From Mycolicibacterium fortuitum subsp. fortuitum (GTDB lineage Bacteria > Actinomycetota > Actinomycetes > Mycobacteriales > Mycobacteriaceae), in contig NZ_AP025518.1 of assembly GCF_022179545.1 (NCBI RefSeq), forward strand, positions 5,766,001 to 5,830,000: a stretch of 64,000 nt of DNA, written 5' to 3'. Position numbers and translations under genes: made by a program. The notes beneath the pieces were generated by a model, which did not search any database, had not been told where the DNA came from, and was given only the letters and a program-made list of their open reading frames with translations. Within the stretch, counting starts at the first letter, position 1. Each line of letters opens with the position of its first letter. Below, piece after piece: positions 1 to 6,767 of this stretch.

Positions 1-38
1 AGTTCTGTTGTGGCGCTGAAGAATTCTTCGTCGGTCAC
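1..38 (-). CDS. Start of a leftward element gene (truncated by window edge)
   Basis: A GTG at 38-36 overlaps the TGA of the preceding gene (GTGA), the junction style used throughout this operon. The visible N-terminus reads VTDEEFFSATTE. The position, next after the DUF2742-like gene, is where phage-like elements often carry a replication or primase gene, but only 12 codons are visible and no function can be assigned. Confidence 0.45.
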   Translation of the reverse strand, partial: MTDEEFFSATTE

Positions 39-391
39 GATGCCTTCCTGGGAATGTAGGGGCCGGCCCCCTGGACAAGGCGCTGGGCGAGCGCTGTCCA
101 TCCGCCGGCCGCGGCGATCTCGCGGGATGCCTCTGCGCGCTTCTCCTGCGCGATCTCAGTGCGTAGTGCCCAGTGCTCTCCGAAACGGGCAAGCGCCAGC
201 AGCTTCCGAGGGTCGCTATCGGACAGTTCGCACCATGCGGGGGTACCGGCCACCGGAAGCGGGCCAGCGTTCGCCTTGTTGACCATGGCGGTGATGAACT
301 CATGCACTGGCCACCACGCGACCTGTTGAGATTCGGGAGAACCCGCCCCGGTGAGGGGGCGGGACTCCACGTTCCAATCACTGGCGGTCAC
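35..391 (-). CDS. DUF2742-like phage protein
   Basis: 118 aa from a GTG that overlaps the upstream stop by one base (TAGTG). The central part (QVAWWPVHEF, AGTPAWCELSDSDPRKL, then EASREIAAAG) resembles the DUF2742 family known from mycobacterial prophages such as phiRv1 and phiRv2. Function is unknown. A longer reading frame extends upstream to 559, but it lies inside the previous gene and its extra N-terminus is Arg-rich and low quality, so the GTG is preferred. The gene sits fourth or fifth in the leftward operon that begins with the excisionase-like gene. Confidence 0.75.
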   Translation of the reverse strand: MTASDWNVESRPLTGAGSPESQQVAWWPVHEFITAMVNKANAGPLPVAGTPAWCELSDSDPRKLLALARFGEHWALRTEIAQEKRAEASREIAAAGGWTALAQRLVQGAGPYIPRKAS

Positions 392-1077
392 TACGAACCG
401 CCACCTGGTAGGACAGACGCGACGAGCTCGTTCAGCTTTTCCACCATCGTGGCGTCGACGTCGTCGATCTTGGCAACTACCTGGATCAGCAGCGCGGACA
501 GCTTCTTCCGGCGGTCCCGTAACAGCCAGGCATGCCGGTGCCGCAGGCAGTCCACGCAATCACCATCGCGCCACCAGAGGCCCGTATGGGGGTCCTGGAA
601 TTCCTCCTCGTAGAGGTTGATGTCCTTGGCCTGCGACGGCATCCGCTGTGCCCGAGGTGTCGTGCCTTCACTGCGCTGCTCAGGGACGTTGACCAGCTCC
701 CCGCACATGGCCTGAAACTGCTTTTGGCCGGCCTCCCGCGCTGCGTCCTCGTCGGCTTTCCACCACAGGTGTTGCGTCAGCGGATTGCGGGGGAGGCCTC
801 GGCGGTAGTCGGTACGGATTGTTTTGCGCCATTGGGGATCCCAGGACGGGAGGATGTCTTGGTCTCCGAGGGCGATGCGCTGACGCTTCTCGTCAAAGTC
901 GCTGCCGTCGTCCAGCAGCGCATGCGTGGTGATCGATCCACACTCGGAGCACTTGAGATCACCGAGGCTGCGTTCCCAGCTCCGATCACCCCAATTGCCG
1001 CGACAGTTGCGAGCACGTCTGTAGGTGCGGAGGTTTCCGCAGACGCAGCAGAGTGCCTTCATCACCGGCTCGCTCAC
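391..1077 (-). CDS. Phage-type protein with CxxC zinc motifs
   Basis: 228 aa from a GTG that overlaps the previous stop (GTGA). An internal ATG five codons in (1062) is an alternative start. The N-terminus has C10-x2-C13 and C43-x2-C46, a probable zinc ribbon. A third CxxC lies in GDCVDCLRHRH, followed by a charged helical C-terminus that may form a coiled coil. Tryptophan-rich segments occur in the middle. This looks like a nucleic-acid-binding or scaffold protein of the element. I recognise the type from mycobacterial prophages but cannot name a characterised family. Confidence 0.65.
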   Translation of the reverse strand: MSEPVMKALCCVCGNLRTYRRARNCRGNWGDRSWERSLGDLKCSECGSITTHALLDDGSDFDEKRQRIALGDQDILPSWDPQWRKTIRTDYRRGLPRNPLTQHLWWKADEDAAREAGQKQFQAMCGELVNVPEQRSEGTTPRAQRMPSQAKDINLYEEEFQDPHTGLWWRDGDCVDCLRHRHAWLLRDRRKKLSALLIQVVAKIDDVDATMVEKLNELVASVLPGGGS

Positions 1078-1379
1078 CGGATCACCTCCGCGGCGTCGGC
1101 TTCGAGCTGGTCGGTCGCACGGTCGAGCGCGACGGCTGCGCGCTTCAGGTGACCGAGGGCAGTGACGAGGTCGACACAAGCCATCAGCGGGGATCCGGCC
1201 GGCAGGCCCTGCAGCTCCACGTTGAGGTCATGCCGCAGCAGATCCACCTTGTTCACCGCGATATCGAGCCGCTGAGAGATAGTGGCCGGCGGGGTGTACG
1301 TCGCGCAGAACGCGCACGTGTCGCCGGAATCGACCGGGACTGTGCAGTGCTTGCAGAGTCGGGGGGTTATCGTGGTCAT
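1074..1379 (-). CDS. Small zinc-ribbon protein of the element
   Basis: 101 aa. The ATG at 1379 has a good ribosome binding site (AAGGAG about 10 bases upstream), which decides the start over the longer open frame. Four cysteines in two CxxC pairs (LCKHC and CAFC, residues about 9-25) form a short zinc ribbon. They are followed by a helical region without transmembrane segments. The 3' end overlaps the next gene by 4 bp. Function is unknown. Confidence 0.65.
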   Translation of the reverse strand: MTTITPRLCKHCTVPVDSGDTCAFCATYTPPATISQRLDIAVNKVDLLRHDLNVELQGLPAGSPLMACVDLVTALGHLKRAAVALDRATDQLEADAAEVIR

Positions 1380-1396
1380 CAGAACTTTCTCCTTAC

Positions 1397-1534
1397 TTAG
1401 CGGTTGGGTGTGGGTTCGTTCCGAAGGGCGTCGGCTGCAACCGGCGCCTTTCGCATGTCCGGGGTGTTGTCGTCGTCCACGAGCCCCAGGTCGTCGATCG
1501 CGTCGCGGGCGAGTTGGTCGACATTCGGGTGCAT
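1397..1534 (-). CDS. 45-aa hypothetical protein
   Basis: ATG at 1534-1532 overlaps the TAA of the excisionase-like gene by one base (TAATG), so it is probably translated by coupling. The product begins MHPNVDQLARDAIDDLGL and is acidic with a helical N-terminal half. It ends 18 bp before the next gene's start, and that gene's ribosome binding site lies in the gap. No family is recognised. The tight packing is the main evidence that it is real. Confidence 0.5.
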   Translation of the reverse strand: MHPNVDQLARDAIDDLGLVDDDNTPDMRKAPVAADALRNEPTPNR

Positions 1535-1701
1535 TACGCCGCGCCTTCGAGTCGACTGATGTAGTCCTCAAGCTGACGGTCCGTGCTGAACCTGCGCCGG
1601 CCGATTTTCACCGAGGCGAGTGCGCCCGATGACCAGAGCTGGAACACCAGCGTCCGACTGATGCCACCGAGCTTGAGCCCGACGGCCACATAGTCGTTCA
1701 T
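1534..1701 (-). CDS. xis: Excisionase-like HTH protein
   Basis: 55 aa from ATG 1701, with an AGGGGA ribosome binding site. The product begins MNDYVAVGLKLGGISRTLVF and continues GALASVKIGRRRFSTDRQLEDYISRL. This matches the winged-helix/MerR-like fold of small phage excisionases and helix-turn-helix DNA-binding proteins: a recognition helix, a basic wing (KIGRRRF) and a closing helix. It is the first gene of the leftward operon, divergent from the repressor, a normal place for a directionality factor. Excisionase function is inferred from size, fold and position. Confidence 0.65.
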   Translation of the reverse strand: MNDYVAVGLKLGGISRTLVFQLWSSGALASVKIGRRRFSTDRQLEDYISRLEGAA

Positions 1702-1805
1702 CTCATTCCCCTATTCGTGTCGCGTGTAACGACATACGATGTCGTCCGCTGTGACACTAACACGGTTGCCGCCGTACGCAACAGAATCTGTGACAGAATG
1801 TCGTG
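1702..1805. promoter_or_regulatory. Divergent operator/promoter region of the element
   Basis: The gap between the excisionase-like gene (left) and the repressor gene (right) is dense in symmetry. ACGACAT-ACG-ATGTCGT at 1729-1745 is a perfect 7-bp inverted repeat. TCTGT-G-ACAGA at 1787-1797 is a second palindrome. CTGTGACA occurs twice in direct orientation (1749 and 1788). These are good candidates for repressor binding sites controlling both promoters. No -10/-35 pair is clear enough to name. Confidence 0.6.
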
Positions 1806-2372
1806 ATGGACGACAGGAATCCGTGGGTCGAGGCGCTGCAAACCGAGCTCGGCAAGATCATCTCGGAGGCGCGGACGGGTCAGAAGATGTCGGCCGTAAA
1901 GCTGTCCGAAGCCACAGCCCAGCTAGGCGTCCCCATTCATCGCATTGCCATCACTCGCATAGAAAAGGGTGAGCAGAGTCCAACAGTCCCGGAAATGGTC
2001 GCGCTAGCGGTAGCGCTTAAGGAGGACTGGATCGGATGGCTAATCAGGGCTACGAACGGCATAGACGTAGGCGGCGTTCTCCATGCCTACTCCGACTGGC
2101 GAACAAGCCTCACCGATATTGGAGAGCAACTCACCACAGCGAAACGCAACCTTCAACAGGTCGATTGGGCAATCAAGAACCTCCGAATGCCTGACCGGCT
2201 TAGGCAGCAACGCGAGGCCGACCGGCAGCGCTACGAGGAAACCGTGACATCACTGCGGCAGCAGTATGCGGAGTTCGTCCGACTGCTCGATGAGGGTGAC
2301 TACCTACGCCCAGAAGATTCGACGCATCCCCTCGCGCGAGCATTTCAAGACGAGGACAACCCGAGTGCCTAG
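1806..2372 (+). CDS. Cro/C1-type HTH repressor
   Basis: 188 aa from ATG 1806; the GTG immediately upstream (1803) is an alternative start. The N-terminal 75 residues form an HTH_XRE-type domain (ARTGQKMSAVKLSEA, then ITRIEKGEQSPTVPEMVALA). A longer helical C-terminal half follows (LTTAKRNLQQVDWAIKNL, then RQQREADRQRYEETVTSLRQQ), probably a coiled-coil dimerisation region. There is no LexA-type autoprotease motif. It is transcribed away from the excisionase operon across a palindrome-rich gap. The most likely role is immunity or lysogeny repressor. Its 3' end overlaps the integrase start by 8 bp, so the two are co-transcribed. Confidence 0.75.
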   Translation: MDDRNPWVEALQTELGKIISEARTGQKMSAVKLSEATAQLGVPIHRIAITRIEKGEQSPTVPEMVALAVALKEDWIGWLIRATNGIDVGGVLHAYSDWRTSLTDIGEQLTTAKRNLQQVDWAIKNLRMPDRLRQQREADRQRYEETVTSLRQQYAEFVRLLDEGDYLRPEDSTHPLARAFQDEDNPSA

Positions 2373-3540
2373 ACAACGCCTCGCCCCCGGGGAACACGGC
2401 AAGATTACCGACGCCAAGCGTGGTGAAATCTTCTACGCCACAACGTATGTGCGTCTCCACAGCGGCAAGTTGCGTGAGCGTGAAGCGTCGTCGCGCAAGT
2501 CTGCCGAGGATGCCCGGCGGGAACTGAAACGTCGTATTGCAGCCGAGCTTTCCGCCGGGGAACCGACCGGCGTCATCAATCGGCGCACAACGCTGTCTGA
2601 GCTGTTCGTGGCATGGATTGCAGCCAAGGTTTCCGAGGACGGGTTGAAGCCGCAGACCGCGCAGCAGTACCGCGATATGTGGCGGGTACACAGCAATGAG
2701 CAGATTGGCGATCTCCGCATCGGAGAGCTGACGACCAGCCGCGCCGACGCACACTTACGGGCGCTTCCGGTGTCGGCCGGCAAGCTGACCAGAATCGTGC
2801 TCGTCGGCATGTACCAGCTCGCGGCCCGACACGATGTCATCCGGTCCTCACCGATGCGTGAGACGAAGCTGGCCAAGGCGGTAAAGAAGCCGGTGCGCGC
2901 GCTGACCGCGATCGAGCTCGAACAGGTGCGGCAGGCAGTGCGGGTGTATGCGACACCGACCGGTCGGGGCGGCCCTCGGCGGGGCGTGATGCTCACGGCC
3001 TACGTCGAACTGCTCGCGGCGACCGGCGCACGGCCGGGTGAAGTGCTCGCGATTCGATGGGCAGATGTTGACCTGCTCGGCGATCCGGCCACAGTTACAG
3101 TCACCGGCACACTGATCGACCACGGCGTGATCCCCGGCAAGCCTCTGCATCGGCAGGACACGCGCAAGGGTGACGCTCCCCCGCATACGGTCAGCCTGCC
3201 CGCATTCGGAGTCCAGGTGCTCACCGAGCTGTACGCGCAGACGGGGCCGGACGGGGCGGTGCTGACCAATCGAGACGGCGGCTGGATCTCCGCATCGAAC
3301 ATCGCTACGTCGTTGCGGGAAGCGCTCGCGCCGCATGAGCATCTGCAGTGGGTGACACCGCACAGCTTCCGGCGGTCGGTGGCCACCGTGGTCAGGGACG
3401 GCCTGGGCGTCGAGGCGGCACAGCAGCAGTTGTCACACGCACAGATCGCGACGACCGAGGGGCACTACCTGCAGCGCGTGACGGCCGGACCGGATACCCG
3501 CGCTGTACTGGAGAAGTGGGCCAGCAACGAGGCTGGCTGA
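2365..3540 (+). CDS. int: Tyrosine-type site-specific integrase
   Basis: 391 aa from GTG 2365, overlapping the repressor 3' end. The N-terminus carries an arm-binding region (KREREASSRKSAEDARRELK) and a core-binding SAM-like domain (residues about 70-170). The catalytic domain shows R223 in TGARPGEVLAIRW, H333-x-x-R336 in PHSFRRSV, H358 in LSHAQIAT and the nucleophile Y368 in GHYLQR. It catalyses strand exchange between phage and chromosomal att sites. The gene points at the tRNA-Thr 3' end 82 bp away, the classic site for this family. All catalytic residues are present, so it looks intact. Confidence 0.93.
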   Translation: MPRQRLAPGEHGKITDAKRGEIFYATTYVRLHSGKLREREASSRKSAEDARRELKRRIAAELSAGEPTGVINRRTTLSELFVAWIAAKVSEDGLKPQTAQQYRDMWRVHSNEQIGDLRIGELTTSRADAHLRALPVSAGKLTRIVLVGMYQLAARHDVIRSSPMRETKLAKAVKKPVRALTAIELEQVRQAVRVYATPTGRGGPRRGVMLTAYVELLAATGARPGEVLAIRWADVDLLGDPATVTVTGTLIDHGVIPGKPLHRQDTRKGDAPPHTVSLPAFGVQVLTELYAQTGPDGAVLTNRDGGWISASNIATSLREALAPHEHLQWVTPHSFRRSVATVVRDGLGVEAAQQQLSHAQIATTEGHYLQRVTAGPDTRAVLEKWASNEAG

Positions 3541-3622
3541 GCCAATTTCCGGGGAAAATACGGGATTGGCCGAAATCAAGTTAGCCAGCAAACACGCTTA
3601 ACGCGTCTACCTGCAAACATGG

Positions 3623-3660
3623 AGCCACCCAGGGGAATCGAACCCCTGACCTATTCATTA
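3623..3660. other. Presumed attachment junction (tRNA-Thr 3' half)
   Basis: The element lies on the 3' side of the tRNA gene and the integrase gene is adjacent. By analogy with tRNA-integrating elements the att core should be the anticodon-loop to 3'-end portion of the tRNA, which the element restores. The exact core cannot be fixed because the other copy is outside the window. Confidence 0.45.
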
Positions 3661-3695
3661 CGAGTGAATTGCTCTACCGACTGAGCTAGGGTGGC
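3623..3695 (-). tRNA. tRNA-Thr (anticodon CGT)
   Basis: The reverse strand folds into a 73-nt cloverleaf. The 7-bp acceptor stem is GCCACCC/GGGTGGC and the D-arm is AGCTCAGTCGGTAGAGC. The anticodon stem ATTCA/TGAAT closes the loop CTCGTAA, giving anticodon CGT. The T-arm contains GGTTCGATTCC and the discriminator base is T. CCA is not encoded. It reads ACG codons. Its 3' end is the presumed insertion site of the element to the left. Confidence 0.95.
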
Positions 3696-3751
3696 GCACC
3701 CGGGTGAACCGGGCGGCACCACTTTACGGCAGACGCCGCCCAGGACCCAAC

Positions 3752-4960
3752 TCACCCTCGCAGCGCCTGCCCGACGGTGGCCACCATGGCGTCGACGGCG
3801 AACTTCGGTTTGACGTTGATGGCGAGCGCTTCGCGGCAGTCCAGTACCGCCTCGATGCAGCGCAGCAGCCGGTCGGGCGGCACGTGGTCCGCCATGGCCG
3901 CCACTTTCTCGGCCATGTCCGGGTGGTTTGCGGTCACACCGCCGGCGCCCGAGGACACCAGCAGCGCATCCCGGAAGTAGGTGGCCAGGTCGATCAGGGC
4001 CCGGTCCAGTGCATCGCGTGAGGCGCGGGTCTGCCGAGACTTCTGCCGCCGTTCCAGCTCTTTGAGCGCACCGGCGGTGCCTCGGGTGGTGGCCGCCGTG
4101 CCTTTTCCGGTCCCACCGGCCCCGAGGGCCGTCTTGAGCTCCTCGGTCTCGGTCTCGTTGCGCCCGGCGGTCAAGGCCAGCGCCTCGGCTTCGGCGACCG
4201 CCACCATCTCCTCGGCGGCCGCGAACGCCCTTGCCGGCGTCGCGGCGTCCCGGGCCAGTCCGAGCGCCCGCTTGCGGCGCTCCCTGGCCTCCGGGTCGGT
4301 GGCCAGCCGGCGGGCCCTTCCGACATGGCCGCCGCTGACCGAGGCCGCCCAGCGCGCATCCTCCTCGGGCAGCCCGTCCCCGGAGATCAGCACGTCGGCG
4401 ATGGCATCCACCGACGGCGTGGTCAGCGCCACGTGGCGGCACCGGGAACGCAGCGTGATCGCGATGTCCTCTGGGTCCACCGACGGCGCGCAGAGCAGGA
4501 ACACCGTCGATGCCGGCGGCTCCTCCACCACCTTGAGCAGGGCATTGGCCGCGCCCTCGGTGAGCCGGTCGGCGTCTTCGATCACCACAACTTGCCAGCG
4601 GCCGGTGCCGGGCCGACGCGACGCGATCTGGACGATCTCGCGCATCTCCTTGACCGCGATCGACAGCCCTTCGGGCACGATGCGCCGGACATCGGCGTGG
4701 GTTCCGGCCATCGTCGTCGTGCAGGCCCGGCATTCACCGCACCCCGGAGCCCCCTCTGACGTGCACTGCAGGGCCGCCGCGAAGCACAGCGCAGCCACCG
4801 AACGCCCTGATCCGGGCGGGCCGGTGATCAGCCAGGCATGCGTCATGGTCCCCACGGTGGTGCCACTGTGTGGCGAATCACCCCGGGCCGCCGAGGCGGC
4901 CGCCACCAGCTCCTGTTCCACCGCATGCTGGCCCACCAGCCGCGAAAAGACCCCGCTCAT
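3752..4960 (-). CDS. holB: DNA polymerase III subunit delta'
   Basis: 402 aa starting MSGVFSRLVGQHAVEQ; an ATG three codons upstream (4969) is an alternative. It is the delta' subunit of the clamp loader that places the beta clamp on DNA. Features are the degenerate P-loop GPPGSGRS (Arg in place of the ATP-binding Lys), a Cys4 zinc module (C, then CGECRAC), the DEAH-like segment VIEDADRL and LLKVVEEPP. The degenerate P-loop fits a clamp-loader subunit that does not hydrolyse ATP. It is divergent from the cyclase gene with an 82-bp gap. It corresponds in position to Rv3644c. Confidence 0.92.
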   Translation of the reverse strand: MSGVFSRLVGQHAVEQELVAAASAARGDSPHSGTTVGTMTHAWLITGPPGSGRSVAALCFAAALQCTSEGAPGCGECRACTTTMAGTHADVRRIVPEGLSIAVKEMREIVQIASRRPGTGRWQVVVIEDADRLTEGAANALLKVVEEPPASTVFLLCAPSVDPEDIAITLRSRCRHVALTTPSVDAIADVLISGDGLPEEDARWAASVSGGHVGRARRLATDPEARERRKRALGLARDAATPARAFAAAEEMVAVAEAEALALTAGRNETETEELKTALGAGGTGKGTAATTRGTAGALKELERRQKSRQTRASRDALDRALIDLATYFRDALLVSSGAGGVTANHPDMAEKVAAMADHVPPDRLLRCIEAVLDCREALAINVKPKFAVDAMVATVGQALRG

Positions 4961-5042
4961 CGTCTCCAACAGTAGTGGTCAAGCCGACACAACCACGTCA
5001 CAGCAGGCGCTGAACGTCGCCCCGGCCCGATACGGTGAACAG

Positions 5043-6671
5043 GTGACCACGGAGCCCATCCCCATCGCGCGAATCGGTGCATTCGCGCGCTGGGTCGCGC
5101 GTACCCCGTGGCCGGTGTTCACGCTGGGCATGTTGCAGGCCGACATCATCGGTGCGCTGTTCGTGCTGGGCTTCCTGCGCTTCGGGCTTCCGCCCGAGGA
5201 CCGGATCCAACTCCAGGACCTGCCGGTGCTCAACCTGGCGATCTTCCTGGGCTACCTGTTCGTGTCGTTCACCGTCGGCGCCTACCTGGCGTTGCGGCTG
5301 CTGATCCCCGTGATCCGCTGGCAGCGCCGCGACACCCTGCTGTCCAAGTCCGACCCACGGATCACCGAGTTGGCCCGTGTACGGGCCTTGAAGATGCCGT
5401 TCTACCGCACCCTGATCAGCGTCACCAACTGGTTCCTGGGTTCGATCGTGTTCATCGTGGCCAGCTGGCCGGTGGCCAGTAAGTCCGCGCCGGTCGTTCT
5501 GGTGGCCACGGCGCTGGGGGCCACCGCCACGGCGATCATCGGTTATCTGCAATCCGAAAGGGTGCTGCGTCCGGTCGCGGTGGCCGCGCTGCGCGGCGGT
5601 GTTCCGGAGAACTTCCGCGCTCCCGGGGTGATCCTGCGCCAGGTGCTGACCTGGGTGCTTTCGACGGGCGTGCCCGTCCTGGCCATCGTGCTGGCCCTGG
5701 TGGCAAGCAAGTTCTCGATCCTGACCGCGTCGGCCGATCGGCTGACCACGCCGCTGCTGCTGTTGGCGGTCGCCGCACTGGTGATCGGGTTGTCCGGCAC
5801 GGTGCTGGTGGCGATGTCGATCGCTGATCCGCTGCGCCAGTTGCGCTGGGCACTCGGCGAGGTGCAGCGGGGTAACTACAACGCGCACATGCAGATCTAC
5901 GACGCCAGCGAGCTCGGCCTGCTGCAGGCCGGCTTCAACGACATGGTGCGCGAGCTGGCCGAGCGGCAACGGTTGCGTGACCTGTTCGGCCGCTATGTGG
6001 GTGAGGACGTGGCCCGGCGCGCCCTGGAGCGCGGCACCGAGCTGGGCGGCCAGGAACGCGATGTGGCAGTGCTTTTCGTGGACCTGGTGGGGTCGACGCA
6101 TCTGGCGTCGACGATTCCGGCCGGTGACGTGGTGAACCTGCTCAACGAGTTCTTCCGGGTCATCGTCGACACCGTCAACCGGCACGGTGGATTCGTGAAC
6201 AAGTTCCAGGGTGACGCGGCCCTGGCCATCTTCGGCGCACCCATCGAGCATCCCGACGCCTCCGGTGGCGCGCTGGCCGCCTCACGGGAACTTCATGACG
6301 AGCTGCTCAGCGTGCTGGGTACCGATATCGAGTTCGGTATCGGGGTCTCGGCCGGCCGGGCGATCGCCGGCCACATCGGTGCTCAGGCCCGGTTCGAGTA
6401 CACCGTGATCGGCGACCCGGTGAACGAGGCGGCCCGCCTCACCGAGCTCGCCAAGCTGGAAGAGGGCCACGTGCTGGCGTCGGCGATCGCGGTCAGCGGG
6501 GCGCTGGACGCCGAGGCGCTGAGCTGGGATGTCGGCGAGATCGTCGAACTGCGTGGCCGCACCGTGCCCACCCAGCTGGCTCGGCCGATGAACCTGGTGT
6601 TGCCCCGGGACCTGGAGCGCGATGCCGCCGAGAGCGACCTGACCGACGATGATGTGCGCAGCTCGACGTAG
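5043..6671 (+). CDS. Membrane class III adenylate cyclase with HAMP domain
   Basis: 542 aa from GTG 5043, close to the length of Rv3645. The N-terminal 270 residues hold about six transmembrane helices in pairs. A HAMP domain follows (ISDPLRQL-type SIADPLRQLRWALGEV, then DASELGLLQAGFNDM), then a C-terminal cyclase homology domain from about residue 330. Metal-binding D347 lies in FVDLVGST and D391 in KFQGDAAL. K387 is the adenine-selecting lysine. IGDPVNEAAR carries the transition-state Asn/Arg. It makes cAMP at the membrane. The open frame extends far upstream through the antisense of holB; that part is rejected because its composition is a Ser/Arg/Ala shadow. Confidence 0.93.
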   Translation: MTTEPIPIARIGAFARWVARTPWPVFTLGMLQADIIGALFVLGFLRFGLPPEDRIQLQDLPVLNLAIFLGYLFVSFTVGAYLALRLLIPVIRWQRRDTLLSKSDPRITELARVRALKMPFYRTLISVTNWFLGSIVFIVASWPVASKSAPVVLVATALGATATAIIGYLQSERVLRPVAVAALRGGVPENFRAPGVILRQVLTWVLSTGVPVLAIVLALVASKFSILTASADRLTTPLLLLAVAALVIGLSGTVLVAMSIADPLRQLRWALGEVQRGNYNAHMQIYDASELGLLQAGFNDMVRELAERQRLRDLFGRYVGEDVARRALERGTELGGQERDVAVLFVDLVGSTHLASTIPAGDVVNLLNEFFRVIVDTVNRHGGFVNKFQGDAALAIFGAPIEHPDASGGALAASRELHDELLSVLGTDIEFGIGVSAGRAIAGHIGAQARFEYTVIGDPVNEAARLTELAKLEEGHVLASAIAVSGALDAEALSWDVGEIVELRGRTVPTQLARPMNLVLPRDLERDAAESDLTDDDVRSST

Positions 6672-6767
6672 ACCCACCCCACCGCCGAATGGCCGGTTAT
6701 TGCACGCCTTTGCGCGAAGCTCGGGTGACAACCGGCCGCACGGCGCATAACACGGGGCCGGAACCGA

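Larger units (their letters stand above)
1..3660. mobile_element. Right end of an integrative element or prophage in tRNA-Thr
   Basis: A tyrosine integrase gene ends 82 bp from the 3' end of a tRNA-Thr gene. Behind it lie a Cro/C1-type repressor, a divergent operator region, an excisionase-sized HTH gene and a tightly overlapping leftward operon of small phage-type proteins. This is the usual layout of mycobacterial prophages and phage-like elements that integrate into tRNA genes. The DUF2742-like gene supports a phiRv1/phiRv2-like relative. The left end and the second att copy lie outside the window, so total size and completeness are unknown. Confidence 0.85.

Noticed and set aside
3541..3575. 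GCCAAT...ATTGGC inverted repeat after the integrase as a terminator
   Set aside because: The 6-bp stem has an 18-bp loop and no T run. It may be an integrase arm site but cannot be supported as a terminator.
3981..5042. 350-residue N-terminal extension of the adenylate cyclase frame
   Set aside because: It is antisense to holB, has Ser/Arg/Ala shadow composition and no domain. The cyclase with GTG 5043 already has the expected family length.
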